64,000 nucleotides of DNA from Streptomyces camponoticapitis (GTDB lineage Bacteria > Actinomycetota > Actinomycetes > Streptomycetales > Streptomycetaceae). The stretch spans positions 385,322-449,321 of the forward strand of contig NZ_BMMV01000002.1 in NCBI RefSeq assembly GCF_014646115.1. Direction: 5' to 3'. A program made the translations under genes and the position numbers. Below, in pieces: positions 34,842-43,855 of the stretch. The notes under the pieces were generated by a model. The model saw nothing but the letters and a program-made list of their open reading frames with translations. It made no database searches and had not been told where the DNA came from. How positions within the stretch are numbered: the stretch's first letter is position 1; each line of letters starts with the position of its first letter.

Positions 34842-36035
34842 ATGCGTACTGAGGTGGGAATCATCGGCGCCGGCCCTGCCGGTCTTCTGCTGGCCCGGCT
34901 GCTGCACCGCGCCGGCGTCAGCTGTGTGGTGCTGGAGAGCCGCGACCGCGCCTATACGGAGCAGCGCCAGCGGGCCGGGATGCTCGAACAGGGCACCGTC
35001 GATGTACTCCGGGCCGCGGGCGCCGGTGAACGGCTGAACCGCGAGGCCCTTGAGCACGACGGAATAGAGCTGCGCTTCGACCGCCGTTCGCACCGGTTGG
35101 ACTTCCCGGCCCTGACCGGCGGGCGTTCGGTGTGGATCTACGCGCAGACCGAGATCGTCAAGGACCTGATCGGCCTGCAGCTGAAGGACGGCCCGCCGCT
35201 CGTCTTCGGGGCCGAGGCGGTGGCCGTGACGGGCCTGGACGGGCGACTCCCGCAGGTCCACTATCGAGACAGCGCCGGCGAACACACCCTCACCTGCGAC
35301 TACATCGCGGGTTGCGACGGCCACCACGGCATCACCGGATCAGCGCTGCCGGCCTCGGTCGCCCGCACCTTCGAGCGCACGTACCCCTACGCGTGGCTGG
35401 GCGTCCTGGCCGACGCCCCGCCGTCCTGCGAGGTGCTCGTCTACGCCCACTCGCCACGCGGCTTCGCCCTGCACAGCATGCGCTCGCCCACCGTGAGCCG
35501 GCTGTATCTGCAGGTGCCGGCGGACACGGATGTCTCGGCCTGGCCCGACGACCGGATCTGGGACGAACTCGACGCCCGTTTCGCCGTCGACGGTGACTGG
35601 AGCCTCACCCGCGGTCCCATCACCTCGAAGTCCGTGCTGCCCATGCGGAGTTCGGTGACGGAGCCCATGCGCCACGGCCGGCTGCTGCTCGCCGGGGACG
35701 CCGCACACATCGTGCCCCCGACCGGCGCCAAGGGTCTCAATCTGGCCGTCGCGGACGTGGTGGTTCTCGCCGAGGCGCTGGCCGACTGGAAGGACAGCGG
35801 ATCCACCGCCCTGCTGGACGCGTACTCCGACACCTGTCTGCGCCGCGTCTGGCGTGCCGAGCACTTCTCGCACTTCATGACCACCACCTTGCACACCGAC
35901 CCGGGTCAGAGCCCGTTCGACAGCCGGCTCCAACTGGCTCAGCTCGACCGCGTCACCACCTCCCGGCACGCGGCCGCCGAACTGGCGGACAACTACGCGG
36001 GACTTCCCATCAGCCGTCAAGGACCTGACCACTAG
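34842..36035 (+). CDS. pobA: 4-hydroxybenzoate 3-monooxygenase
   Basis: 397 residues, the usual PobA length. FAD motifs are GIIGAGPAGLLLARLLHRAG at residues 6-25, the DG motif YIAGCDGHHG, and GDAAHIVPPTGAKGLNLAVA. RQRAGMLEQGTVDVL and VWIYAQTEIVKDLI are typical of p-hydroxybenzoate hydroxylase. It makes protocatechuate from 4-hydroxybenzoate with NAD(P)H and O2, feeding the adjacent pca operon. It is the first gene of a five-gene unit with an ABC importer, nine bases before the binding-protein gene. Confidence 0.94.
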   Translation: MRTEVGIIGAGPAGLLLARLLHRAGVSCVVLESRDRAYTEQRQRAGMLEQGTVDVLRAAGAGERLNREALEHDGIELRFDRRSHRLDFPALTGGRSVWIYAQTEIVKDLIGLQLKDGPPLVFGAEAVAVTGLDGRLPQVHYRDSAGEHTLTCDYIAGCDGHHGITGSALPASVARTFERTYPYAWLGVLADAPPSCEVLVYAHSPRGFALHSMRSPTVSRLYLQVPADTDVSAWPDDRIWDELDARFAVDGDWSLTRGPITSKSVLPMRSSVTEPMRHGRLLLAGDAAHIVPPTGAKGLNLAVADVVVLAEALADWKDSGSTALLDAYSDTCLRRVWRAEHFSHFMTTTLHTDPGQSPFDSRLQLAQLDRVTTSRHAAAELADNYAGLPISRQGPDH

Positions 36036-36044
36036 GGGCTACAC

Positions 36045-37022
36045 ATGCGTCGTCTGCTCACTGTGATCGCCGTCGCCGCGCTGACTGTCGGCGGACTCAC
36101 GGCGTGCTCGGACTCCGAATCCACCGGCGGCGGCGACCCGGCGGCCGGTGGCTCCGGCAAGACCACCGCCGTCAAGGTGGGCGTCATCCCCATCGTCGAT
36201 GTCGCACCCATCTACCTGGGCAAGGAGAAGGGCTTCTACGAGAAACACGGCATCGGCCTCACCCTGACCCCGGCACAGGGAGGGGCCGCCATCGTGCCCG
36301 GGGTCGTCAGCGGCGACTTCCAGTTCGGCTTCTCCAACGTCACCTCGCTGCTCGTCGCGCAGAGCAAGAAGGTGCCGCTCAAGGCGGTCGCCAACGGCGT
36401 CGCCTCCACCGGCGAGGAAGGAGCCGACTTCGGCGGCATCACGGTGAAGAAGGACAGCCCGCTCAGGTCGGCCGCGGACCTGGAGGGCAAGAAGGTCGCC
36501 GTCAACACCCTCAAGAACATCGGGGACACCTCGGTGAAGGCATCGGTCGAGAAGGCGGGCGGCGACCCCTCCCGGGTGGAGTTCGTCGAGCTCCCCTTCG
36601 ACCAGATGCCCGCGGCCCTGGACGCGGGACAGGTCGACGCGGCCTGGGTGGTCGAACCGGGACTTGCCACGATCAAGGCCCAGGGAGGACGGGTGATCGC
36701 CTCGAACTACGTCGACGTCGCTCCCGATCTCACCGTCGCCATGTACTTCACCTCCACCGCCTACGCCAAGCAGAGCCCCGAGGTGGTGAAGGCGTTCCAG
36801 GACGCTACCCGCGAATCCCTCGCCTACGCCGACAGCCACCCCGACGAAGTACGCCGTGTGATCACCACCTACACGAAGATCCCCGAAGCGACACTGAAGA
36901 ACGTCACCCTGCCCAAGTGGCCCGCCGAACCCAACCGCTCCTCCATCGACACCCTCGCCGAACTGGGCAGGCAGGACGGCCTGTTCACCGAGGTGCCCGA
37001 CCTGGACGAGCTTCTGCCGTGA
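36045..37022 (+). CDS. ABC transporter substrate-binding lipoprotein (NitT/TauT/SsuA type)
   Basis: 325 residues. Signal peptide with lipobox LTAC, Cys21 being the lipidation site. The binding domain begins at about 43 (VKVGVIPIVDVAPIYLGKEK) and contains FGFSNVTSLLVAQ and GQVDAAWVVEPGLATI, typical of NMT1/SsuA-like periplasmic-binding folds. Usual family ligands are sulfonates, nitrate and thiamine precursors. Placement directly behind pobA suggests an aromatic acid such as 4-hydroxybenzoate; that is inference. Its stop overlaps the next gene (GTGA). Confidence 0.9.
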   Translation: MRRLLTVIAVAALTVGGLTACSDSESTGGGDPAAGGSGKTTAVKVGVIPIVDVAPIYLGKEKGFYEKHGIGLTLTPAQGGAAIVPGVVSGDFQFGFSNVTSLLVAQSKKVPLKAVANGVASTGEEGADFGGITVKKDSPLRSAADLEGKKVAVNTLKNIGDTSVKASVEKAGGDPSRVEFVELPFDQMPAALDAGQVDAAWVVEPGLATIKAQGGRVIASNYVDVAPDLTVAMYFTSTAYAKQSPEVVKAFQDATRESLAYADSHPDEVRRVITTYTKIPEATLKNVTLPKWPAEPNRSSIDTLAELGRQDGLFTEVPDLDELLP

Positions 37023-37813
37023 CTCCGCCTCCCTCCGCGACCAGGCCGGGCGCGGCGGCCCTGGGCCTGGCCGGCCTGCTCGGACTCCTCCTCACCGTCG
37101 AGGTACTGCCGCGCAGCGGAGTCGTCTCCGCCGACTACCTGCCGCCCACCTCCCGGATCGTCCGGGCACTGGCCGTCGAGCTCAACGACCGCGCCTTCTG
37201 GCGAGCACTCGGCGACACCCTCACCGGCTGGGCTCTGGGCCTCGCCATCGCGGTGGTCGCGGGCGTGGTGGCCGGCGTGCTGATCGGAAGCGTGCCGTTC
37301 CTGAGGGCGGCGACCGCGTCCACGATCGAGTTCCTCCGCCCCATCCCGTCGGTCGCGCTGATTCCTCTCGCGGTGCTGCTGTTCGGCACGGGTCTCGGCT
37401 CGACGCTGCTGCTCGTTGTCTACGCCGCCTTCTGGCAGGTGCTCGTCCAGGTGCTGTACGGCATCCAGGACGTCGACCCGGTCACCCGGGACACCGCCCG
37501 CTCCTACAACCTGGGCACATGGGCGCGCGTACGCCATGTGCTGTGGCCCACCGCGCTCCCGTACGTGATGACCGGGGTGAGGCTCGCCGCCTCCGTCGCC
37601 CTGATCCTCGCCATCACCGCCGAACTGGTCATCGGTTCCCCCGGACTCGGTTCCCGGATAGCCGTGGCCCAGACGTCCCAGGCCGTGCCCGAGATGTACG
37701 CCCTCATCATGATCGCCGGCCTGCTCGGGCTGCTCATCAACCTCGCCGCCCGGACGGTGGAGCGCCGCGCGCTGTTCTGGCACCAGTCCGTACGCGGGGA
37801 GGCGGTCCTGTGA
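37019..37813 (+). CDS. ABC transporter permease 1 (SsuC/TauC type)
   Basis: 264 residues with about six membrane helices and the permease EAA-like loop (DTARSYNLGTWARVRHVLWP). The segments FLRPIPSVALIPLAVLLFG and PGLGSRIAVAQ are conserved in NitT/TauT permeases. GTG 37019 overlaps the binding-protein stop; its own stop overlaps the second permease. A much longer open frame upstream in the same phase is not coding. Confidence 0.9.
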   Translation: MTPPPSATRPGAAALGLAGLLGLLLTVEVLPRSGVVSADYLPPTSRIVRALAVELNDRAFWRALGDTLTGWALGLAIAVVAGVVAGVLIGSVPFLRAATASTIEFLRPIPSVALIPLAVLLFGTGLGSTLLLVVYAAFWQVLVQVLYGIQDVDPVTRDTARSYNLGTWARVRHVLWPTALPYVMTGVRLAASVALILAITAELVIGSPGLGSRIAVAQTSQAVPEMYALIMIAGLLGLLINLAARTVERRALFWHQSVRGEAVL

Positions 37814-38586
37814 CCCGCATCGTACGACGCCTGCTCTACGCCCTGGCCCTGCCCGCGCTCCTGGCCTCGCTGTGGTGGCTGGGCTCCCGGGGAAGCCAGA
37901 GCATCTACGCCCCGCCGCTGTCCACCATCCTCTCCGTCACCGACGACGTATGGACCACCGACCGGCTCACCCGCGATGTCCTGCCCAGCCTGCTCCGTCT
38001 GACCGGCGGCTACACCCTGGCGGCGCTCGCCGGGATCGGACTCGGGGTGCTCATCGGCACCTACCGCGCCGTACGCGCCCTCACCGAGCCGGTGCTGGAG
38101 TTCTTCCGCGCCGTACCGCCGCCGGTGCTGATCCCCGTGATCATGCTCTTCGCCGGCATCGGCGACACGATGAAGGTCACCGTGATCGCGGCCGGGTGCG
38201 TATGGCCGATCCTGCTCAACACCGTCGAAGGAGTGCGCGCCGTGGACGGCGTGCTCGCCGAGACCGCCCGCTCCTACGGCATCACCGGCGTCTCGCGACT
38301 GCGCCGGTTGGTGCTGCCCGCGGCCGCGCCGCAGATCTTCGCCGGACTGCGCCAGGCGCTCTCCATCGGGATCATCCTGATGGTCATCAGTGAGATGTCC
38401 GCCGCCAGCAACGGCCTCGGTTTCACCGTCGTGCAGTTCCAGCGCAGCTTCGCCATTCCCGAGATGTGGAGCGGAATCCTGCTGCTCGGCACGATCGGCT
38501 TCCTGCTGTCGGTCGTGTTCCAGGCGGTCGAGCGCAGGGCGCTCGCCTGGTACCACGGCCTGCGCGCCTCCAAAGGATCGGGCTGA
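37810..38586 (+). CDS. ABC transporter permease 2 (SsuC/TauC type)
   Basis: 258 residues with six likely membrane helices and an EAA-like loop (ETARSYGITGVSRLRRLVLP). EFFRAVPPPVLIPVIMLFAG and ASNGLGFTVVQFQ are family segments. It is clearly paralogous to the preceding permease, so the channel is a heterodimer. GTG 37810 overlaps the preceding stop by four bases. Confidence 0.9.
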   Translation: MTRIVRRLLYALALPALLASLWWLGSRGSQSIYAPPLSTILSVTDDVWTTDRLTRDVLPSLLRLTGGYTLAALAGIGLGVLIGTYRAVRALTEPVLEFFRAVPPPVLIPVIMLFAGIGDTMKVTVIAAGCVWPILLNTVEGVRAVDGVLAETARSYGITGVSRLRRLVLPAAAPQIFAGLRQALSIGIILMVISEMSAASNGLGFTVVQFQRSFAIPEMWSGILLLGTIGFLLSVVFQAVERRALAWYHGLRASKGSG

Positions 38587-38618
38587 GCCGTATGACACCG
38601 AAAGAAGGACGCCACCCG

Positions 38619-39404
38619 ATGCTCGACGTACGGGGCCTGAGGAAGATCTACGGGGGACACGGCCGAGAGGTGGAGGCGCTGCGCGATCTCACCTTCACCC
38701 TCGATCCGGGCGAACTCGTCTGCCTGGTCGGCCCATCGGGCTGCGGCAAGACCACGCTGCTGAAGTGCGTCGCTGGCCTGCTCGCACCGACCTCGGGCGA
38801 GGTCCTGCTGGACGGGAGCCCGGTGACAGGACCACGCCCCGGGATGGCCGTGGTCTTCCAGGAGTACAGCCGCAGCCTCTTCCCCTGGATGCGGGTGCGC
38901 GACAACGTCGAACTGCCTCTCCGGCAGAAGAAGTCCCTCGGCCGGCAACGCCGCCACGCGCTGGTCGAGGACGCGCTGGAGGCGGTCGGGCTCACGGCGT
39001 CGGCCGGCGCCTATCCCTGGCAGCTGTCCGGCGGTATGCAGCAGCGGGTCGCGATCGCCCGGGCGCTGGCCTACGAGCCGGAAGTCCTGCTGATGGACGA
39101 GCCGTTCGCCGCGGTTGACGCGCAGACCCGTGCGGGGCTTGAGGACCTGGTCAGGAAGTTGTGGCAGGAGCGCGGAATGACGATCCTCTTCGTCACGCAC
39201 GACATCGACGAAGCCGTGTACCTCGGACAGCGCGTGCTCACGCTGTCGGCGTCCCCCACCGTGGTCCAGGACGAGCTGAAGATCACTCTGCCCCACGAGA
39301 GGGACCAGCTGGAGAGCCGCGCCGACGCCCGTTTCGCCGAACTCCGCACGCATGTCTACGCCCAGATACGGGCCGCCGGAACCAGACCCGCTCCGACGGC
39401 GTAG
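38619..39404 (+). CDS. ABC transporter ATP-binding protein (SsuB/TauB type)
   Basis: 261 residues. Walker A GPSGCGKTTLLK, Q-loop VVFQEYSRSLFPW, signature LSGGMQQRVAIARAL, Walker B VLLMDEPFAAVD and the switch His in FVTHDIDEA. ATG 38619 has AGAAGGA nine bases upstream; ATG 38592 is an in-frame alternative. It energises the two permeases. A terminator follows immediately. Confidence 0.92.
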   Translation: MLDVRGLRKIYGGHGREVEALRDLTFTLDPGELVCLVGPSGCGKTTLLKCVAGLLAPTSGEVLLDGSPVTGPRPGMAVVFQEYSRSLFPWMRVRDNVELPLRQKKSLGRQRRHALVEDALEAVGLTASAGAYPWQLSGGMQQRVAIARALAYEPEVLLMDEPFAAVDAQTRAGLEDLVRKLWQERGMTILFVTHDIDEAVYLGQRVLTLSASPTVVQDELKITLPHERDQLESRADARFAELRTHVYAQIRAAGTRPAPTA

Positions 39405-39406
39405 CC

Positions 39407-39429
39407 GGCGGCAGAACAGAGCTGCCGCC
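39407..39429 (+). terminator. terminator after the pobA-transporter operon
   Basis: 8-bp perfect stem GGCGGCAG/CTGCCGCC with a 7-base loop, starting three bases after the ATPase stop. Confidence 0.65.
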
Positions 39430-39532
39430 CAGGGCGCGCCCATGGCCGGTGGCATGAATGCCGCTCCGTTTCCGGGCCGTGCGCGGCGTGCCCTCGGAGC
39501 AACGTGATACTTCGCTCCGTACTGTGCCGGGC

Positions 39533-39958
39533 ATGGCTGAACGAATGAGTGAGGACATGTGGAAGGCCTTCATCGAAGAAGGCACTCGCACCGGCAAGCT
39601 GTCCACCGTCCGGGCGGACGGCAGCCCGCACATCGCGCCCATGTGGTTCCTGCTGGACGGCGAAGATCTCGTTTTCACCACCGAGGACACGACGGTGAAA
39701 AGCCACAACCTTCTCCGGGACGAACGGGCCGCGCTGTGCGTCGACGACGAGCGGCCGCCCTATTCCTTCGTGGTGCTGCGGGGACGCGTGAAGATCTCGG
39801 AAGACCCCGGGCAGTTGCTCACCTGGGCGACGAGTATCGCCGCGCGTTACATGGGCGAGGACCGTGCACGGGAGTTCGGGGAGCGCAACAGTGTCCCGGG
39901 CATGCTGCTGGGGCGGATGCGGATCGAGCACGTCACCGCCTATGCGGCCATCGCCTGA
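39533..39958 (+). CDS. PPOX-class F420-dependent oxidoreductase
   Basis: 141 residues. The split-barrel segments are GKLSTVRADGSPHIAPMWFL, EDLVFTTEDTTVKSHNLLRD and FVVLRGRVKISED, typical of the small F420-binding PPOX families. ATG 39533 was chosen; ATG 39545 is also possible. The substrate is unknown. It stands between the transporter operon and the molybdenum enzyme genes without overlap. Confidence 0.85.
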   Translation: MAERMSEDMWKAFIEEGTRTGKLSTVRADGSPHIAPMWFLLDGEDLVFTTEDTTVKSHNLLRDERAALCVDDERPPYSFVVLRGRVKISEDPGQLLTWATSIAARYMGEDRAREFGERNSVPGMLLGRMRIEHVTAYAAIA

Positions 39959-40066
39959 TCCCCGCGAGTGGCCGCGGCGACCCGCTCCCGGCGAACGCGA
40001 AAGCCGTCGCCGCTGATTCCGTCCCTCTGATCTCTTGGCGAGCCTCATCACCTGGAAGGCCTGAGC

Positions 40067-40591
40067 ATGCGCGCGGACATCTCGCGTGGGACCACGGTTC
40101 CCGAAGTATTCGAGACCGTCACTGAACTGACGGTGAATGGGCGCCCATCCGTCCTGAGCCTCGACACGCGCGTCACCCTCCTGGACGCACTGCGCGATCA
40201 CCTGGGTCTGGTGGGGACGAAGAAAGGGTGCGACCAAGGAGCCTGCGGTGCCTGCACGGTGCATGTGAACGGGAAGCGGGTGCTCTCGTGTCTCACTCTC
40301 GCGGCGCAGTGCGAGGGCCGCGCGGTGACGACGATCGAGGGCGTCGCACGTGCGGGCGCGCCCCATCCCGTACAGGAAGCGTTCGTCGCACGGGACGGCT
40401 TCCAGTGCGGATTCTGCACGCCGGGACAGATCATGTCGGCGATCGCCCTCATCGACGAAGAACGAGCCGGGACGGACGACGAGATCCGTGAATTCATGAG
40501 CGGAAACCTCTGCCGGTGCGGCGCCTATCCGAACATGGTGGCGGCGATCCGCGAAGTGGTCTCTGAGGGGAACGGCAATGCGGTCATTTGA
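40067..40591 (+). CDS. molybdenum aldehyde oxidoreductase, 2Fe-2S subunit (PaoA/YagT-like)
   Basis: 174 residues. The plant-type 2Fe-2S cluster ligands are in GCDQGACGACTVHV with a later Cys in RVLSCL. The second cluster ligands are in QCGFCTPGQ and LCRCGAY. This is the electron-transfer subunit of a xanthine-oxidase-family enzyme. There is no clear Tat signal, unlike the periplasmic E. coli PaoA, so a cytoplasmic location is likely. It overlaps the next gene by 14 bases. Confidence 0.92.
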   Translation: MRADISRGTTVPEVFETVTELTVNGRPSVLSLDTRVTLLDALRDHLGLVGTKKGCDQGACGACTVHVNGKRVLSCLTLAAQCEGRAVTTIEGVARAGAPHPVQEAFVARDGFQCGFCTPGQIMSAIALIDEERAGTDDEIREFMSGNLCRCGAYPNMVAAIREVVSEGNGNAVI

Positions 40592-41567
40592 GTATGTCCG
40601 GGCGACGGAAGTCTCCGACGCGGTGCGACTGGTCTCGGCCCGTCCCGACGCCGCGTATCTGGCCGGAGGGACGACACAGCTCGATCTGATGAAGGACGGG
40701 GTGCTCGGCCCGGGCATGCTGGTCGACATCACACGTCTCCCACTGGCCGGTACCGAGCGGCGGGGCGAGGCGCTCCACGTCGGCGCCCTGACCACGATGG
40801 AGGAACTGGCGGCCGATCCGACGGTCGCCGAGCGCCTGCCCCTGGTCCGGGAAGCGCTGCTGAAGGGCGCGTCCACCCAGCTGCGGAACATGGCGACGAT
40901 CGGCGGGAACCTGCTGCAGCGCACGCGCTGCCGGTACTTCCGGGACCCCGACGTCCCGAAGTGCAACAAGCGCCTACCCGGGTCCGGTTGCGCGGCCGTC
41001 GAGGGGGTGCCCCGTATGCACGCCGTCCTCGGCGCGAACGAGCGGTGCATCGCCCTGCACGCCTCGGACCTCGCCGTCCCCCTGGTGGCACTCGACGCCG
41101 TGGTGCACATCCAGGGCCCCACGGGCGAACGGCGGATCCTGCTGAGGGACTTCTACCTCCTGGCATCGGAGAGTCCCGACGTCGAGAACCACCTCGTGCA
41201 CGGCGAACTGATCACCGGCGTCGAGATCCCGCTGCTTCCCGCCGGGGCTCTCTCGGGCTACCTGAAAGTACGGGACCGGATGTCCTACGAGTTCGCGCTC
41301 ACCTCGGCCGCGGTGGCCCTGGTGATCTCCGACGGGATCATCCACGAGGCCAGGATCGGGCTCGGCGGGGTGGGCAGCCGGCCATGGCGGGCGCTGGACG
41401 CGGAGCGCGAGCTCGTCGGCTCGCCCCCCGGTACGGAAGCCTTCCGACGAGCGGCGCGGGTGGCCGTACAGGACGCGTGGACCTTGCCCGGCACGGCGTT
41501 CAAGGTGGAACTCGCGCAGCGCTGCCTGGTCCGCGAACTGCGCACCGTGTCAGGAGTGGCGGCATGA
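40578..41567 (+). CDS. molybdenum aldehyde oxidoreductase, FAD subunit with extra Fe-S motif (PaoB/YagS-like)
   Basis: 329 residues. The FAD motif region is YLAGGTTQLDLMKDGV and MATIGGNLLQRTRC. A Cys-rich insertion follows (CRYFRD, KCNKRLPGSGCAAV, and the Cys of NERCIAL), the pattern that in PaoB binds an additional 4Fe-4S cluster. That supports the PaoABC branch, which oxidises aromatic aldehydes, over xanthine dehydrogenase. It overlaps both neighbours. Confidence 0.9.
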   Translation: MRSFEYVRATEVSDAVRLVSARPDAAYLAGGTTQLDLMKDGVLGPGMLVDITRLPLAGTERRGEALHVGALTTMEELAADPTVAERLPLVREALLKGASTQLRNMATIGGNLLQRTRCRYFRDPDVPKCNKRLPGSGCAAVEGVPRMHAVLGANERCIALHASDLAVPLVALDAVVHIQGPTGERRILLRDFYLLASESPDVENHLVHGELITGVEIPLLPAGALSGYLKVRDRMSYEFALTSAAVALVISDGIIHEARIGLGGVGSRPWRALDAERELVGSPPGTEAFRRAARVAVQDAWTLPGTAFKVELAQRCLVRELRTVSGVAA

Positions 41568-43759
41568 GCGGGACAGTCGTCGGAGCCGGAATCAACCGGG
41601 TGGACGGTCCCCGCAAGGTGGCGGGAGCCGCCCCCTATCCGTCGGACTTCAACGTCCACCACCAGGTACACGCGGCTCTCGTCGGGAGCACCGTGGCCGC
41701 GGGCCGCGTCGTACGTATCGACACCGCCGCCGCCGAGGCCGCGCCCGGCGTGATCAGGGTGCTCACGCACCTCAATATGCCGAGGCTGGAACGCGGACCC
41801 ATGACGGCGCTCGGCGCCTCACCGCCGCCGCCGATGCAGGACGACCTCATCCGGCACTACGGGCAGCACCTCGCTCTTGTCGTGGCGGAGAGCCCCGAGC
41901 AGGCCGCTGCGGCGGCCCGGCTGGTGGCTGTCGAGTACGAGCGCACGGAGCCGTTGCTCGACGTGCTGGACCCGAAGGCCCCCCAGGTGATCGACCCGTG
42001 GGGGACGGACAGCGATCGGGGGGACACCGAAGCGGCCTTGGCCTCGGCCGAGGTGAAGGTCACGCAGACCTACACCACCCCGGACAACACCAACAGCCCG
42101 CTCGGTCTCTTCGCCACCCTCGCCATCTGGGACCGGGACCGGCTCACCGTCCACGACACCACCCAGTGGCCCTCCATGGTCAAGGAGACTCTGGCCGCCG
42201 TCTTCGAGGTCCCGGAGAGCTCCGTTCGCGTACTGGTGCCGTACGTGGGAGGTGCCTTCGGCGCCGGCCTGCGGGCCTGGCAGCACGTGATCCTCACCGT
42301 CGCCGCGGCGCGGCTGATCGGCCGGCCGGTCAAGCTGGTGCTGACCCGGCCCCAGATGTTCAGTTGCGTCGGACACAGGCCCGACACGGTGCAACAGGTG
42401 TCGCTCGCCGCGAACCGGAGCGGAGAACTGACGGCGATCGACCACCGCACCGTCTCGTCGCTGGCCATGGAGGACGACGACTACGAGGCTGTCTCCGCGG
42501 GCTCGGCCTTCGCGTACCGGTGCCGGAACGTGGTCACCCGCGACGTCCAGGCGCGTCTGAACCGTCCTGCCCCCTGCTCGATGCGCGCCCCTGCGGAAGG
42601 CCAGGGCAATTTCGCTCTGGAGTCCGCGATGGACGAGCTGGCCTACGCCCTGGCGATGGATCCGCTGCAGCTGCGTCTGCGCAACGACACCGACGTCGAC
42701 CCCCGGTCGGGCCTGCCCTGGTCGAGCAAGGCGTTGCGGGAGTGCTACCAGGTGGGGGCCGAGCGTTTCGGGTGGTCGTCCCGGGACCCCGAGCCGGGCT
42801 CCATGCGGGACGGGGACTGGCTCATCGGATACGGGATGGCCGGATGCAGCTACCCGTGGTATTCGGTGCCCTGCTCCGCGCGGGCCACTGTCAGCCGGGA
42901 CGGGAGCGCGCTGGTGCTCAGCGCCGTCACCGACATCGGGACCGGCACCTACACGGTGATGACCCAGGTCTCGGCGGAGCATCTCGGGCTCCCCCTCGGC
43001 CTGGTCCGCTTCGACCTCGGCGACTCCGACATGCCGGCCGCTCCCCAGGCGGGCGGCTCGGGACTCACCGGATCTCTGGGGAACGCGGTCGTCGACGCCT
43101 GCGGTCGCCTCGTCCGGCGGTTCGCGGAGCTCGCCGCGGAAGACGGCGAGTCGCCCTTGCACGGTGTCCCGCCGGAAGCGGTGACCGCCGGCGGCGGACG
43201 AGTCCACGTGAAAGGCGAGTCCTCCCGGGGCGAGTCCTACATCGACATCCTCAGCCGTAACGGGCTGCCGGAACTGTCGGCGGACGGTTCGAGCACGCCC
43301 GCTTCCCCGGAGGATCTCGGCATGGCGCCGTCCGGCGCTTTCGGCGCCAAGTTCGTCGAGGTGCGGGTCGACCGGGACCTGGGCCTGGTGCGGATCGCGC
43401 GGGTGGTGTCGGCCATCGACGGGGGTCGCATCCTCAACGAGAAGACCGGCCGGAGCCAGATCATCGGCGCGACGATCGGCGGTATCGGCCAGGCGTTGTT
43501 CGAGGACACCGTCACCGACCCGGGTACCGGTCGAATCGCCAACGGCACGTTCGGGGACTACCTCATCCCCGTCAACGCCGACATCCCCGACCTGGACGTC
43601 GTCTTCGTCGGCGAACCGGACCGCTTCTCGCCGATCGGCACGAAGGGCATCGGCGAGATCGGTCTGGTGGGCATCGCCGCAGCCGTGGCCAACGCGGTCC
43701 GCCACGCCACCGGCAGACGCGTCCGCTCGCTGCCCATCACCATCGACGACCTTCTGTGA
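41564..43759 (+). CDS. molybdenum aldehyde oxidoreductase, molybdopterin-binding subunit (PaoC/YagR-like)
   Basis: 731 residues. Starts with RVDGPRKVAGAAPYPSDF, the usual opening of the large subunit. Cofactor-binding segments include VPYVGGAFGAGLR, RAPAEGQGNFALESAMDEL and GGSGLTGSLGNAV. The catalytic Glu is in GTKGIGEIGLVGIA near the C-terminus. The enzyme probably oxidises aldehydes to acids. In this setting an aromatic aldehyde such as 4-hydroxybenzaldehyde, giving the PobA substrate, is a reasonable inference. ATG overlaps the FAD-subunit stop (ATGA). Confidence 0.9.
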   Translation: MSGTVVGAGINRVDGPRKVAGAAPYPSDFNVHHQVHAALVGSTVAAGRVVRIDTAAAEAAPGVIRVLTHLNMPRLERGPMTALGASPPPPMQDDLIRHYGQHLALVVAESPEQAAAAARLVAVEYERTEPLLDVLDPKAPQVIDPWGTDSDRGDTEAALASAEVKVTQTYTTPDNTNSPLGLFATLAIWDRDRLTVHDTTQWPSMVKETLAAVFEVPESSVRVLVPYVGGAFGAGLRAWQHVILTVAAARLIGRPVKLVLTRPQMFSCVGHRPDTVQQVSLAANRSGELTAIDHRTVSSLAMEDDDYEAVSAGSAFAYRCRNVVTRDVQARLNRPAPCSMRAPAEGQGNFALESAMDELAYALAMDPLQLRLRNDTDVDPRSGLPWSSKALRECYQVGAERFGWSSRDPEPGSMRDGDWLIGYGMAGCSYPWYSVPCSARATVSRDGSALVLSAVTDIGTGTYTVMTQVSAEHLGLPLGLVRFDLGDSDMPAAPQAGGSGLTGSLGNAVVDACGRLVRRFAELAAEDGESPLHGVPPEAVTAGGGRVHVKGESSRGESYIDILSRNGLPELSADGSSTPASPEDLGMAPSGAFGAKFVEVRVDRDLGLVRIARVVSAIDGGRILNEKTGRSQIIGATIGGIGQALFEDTVTDPGTGRIANGTFGDYLIPVNADIPDLDVVFVGEPDRFSPIGTKGIGEIGLVGIAAAVANAVRHATGRRVRSLPITIDDLL

Positions 43760-43855
43760 CGTCTGGGCACGGCAGCGAGGGGAGCCGGCTCTCGCGCGCG
43801 GCGGCCTTGGACTCGGCGATGGACACCGCCATACACCGCCGCCCGTCCGGTCGCT

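Noticed and set aside
40961..41563. Upstream extension of the molybdopterin subunit reading frame
   Set aside because: The extension overlaps the FAD subunit gene out of frame; ATG 41564 has the ATGA coupling and the normal family N-terminus.
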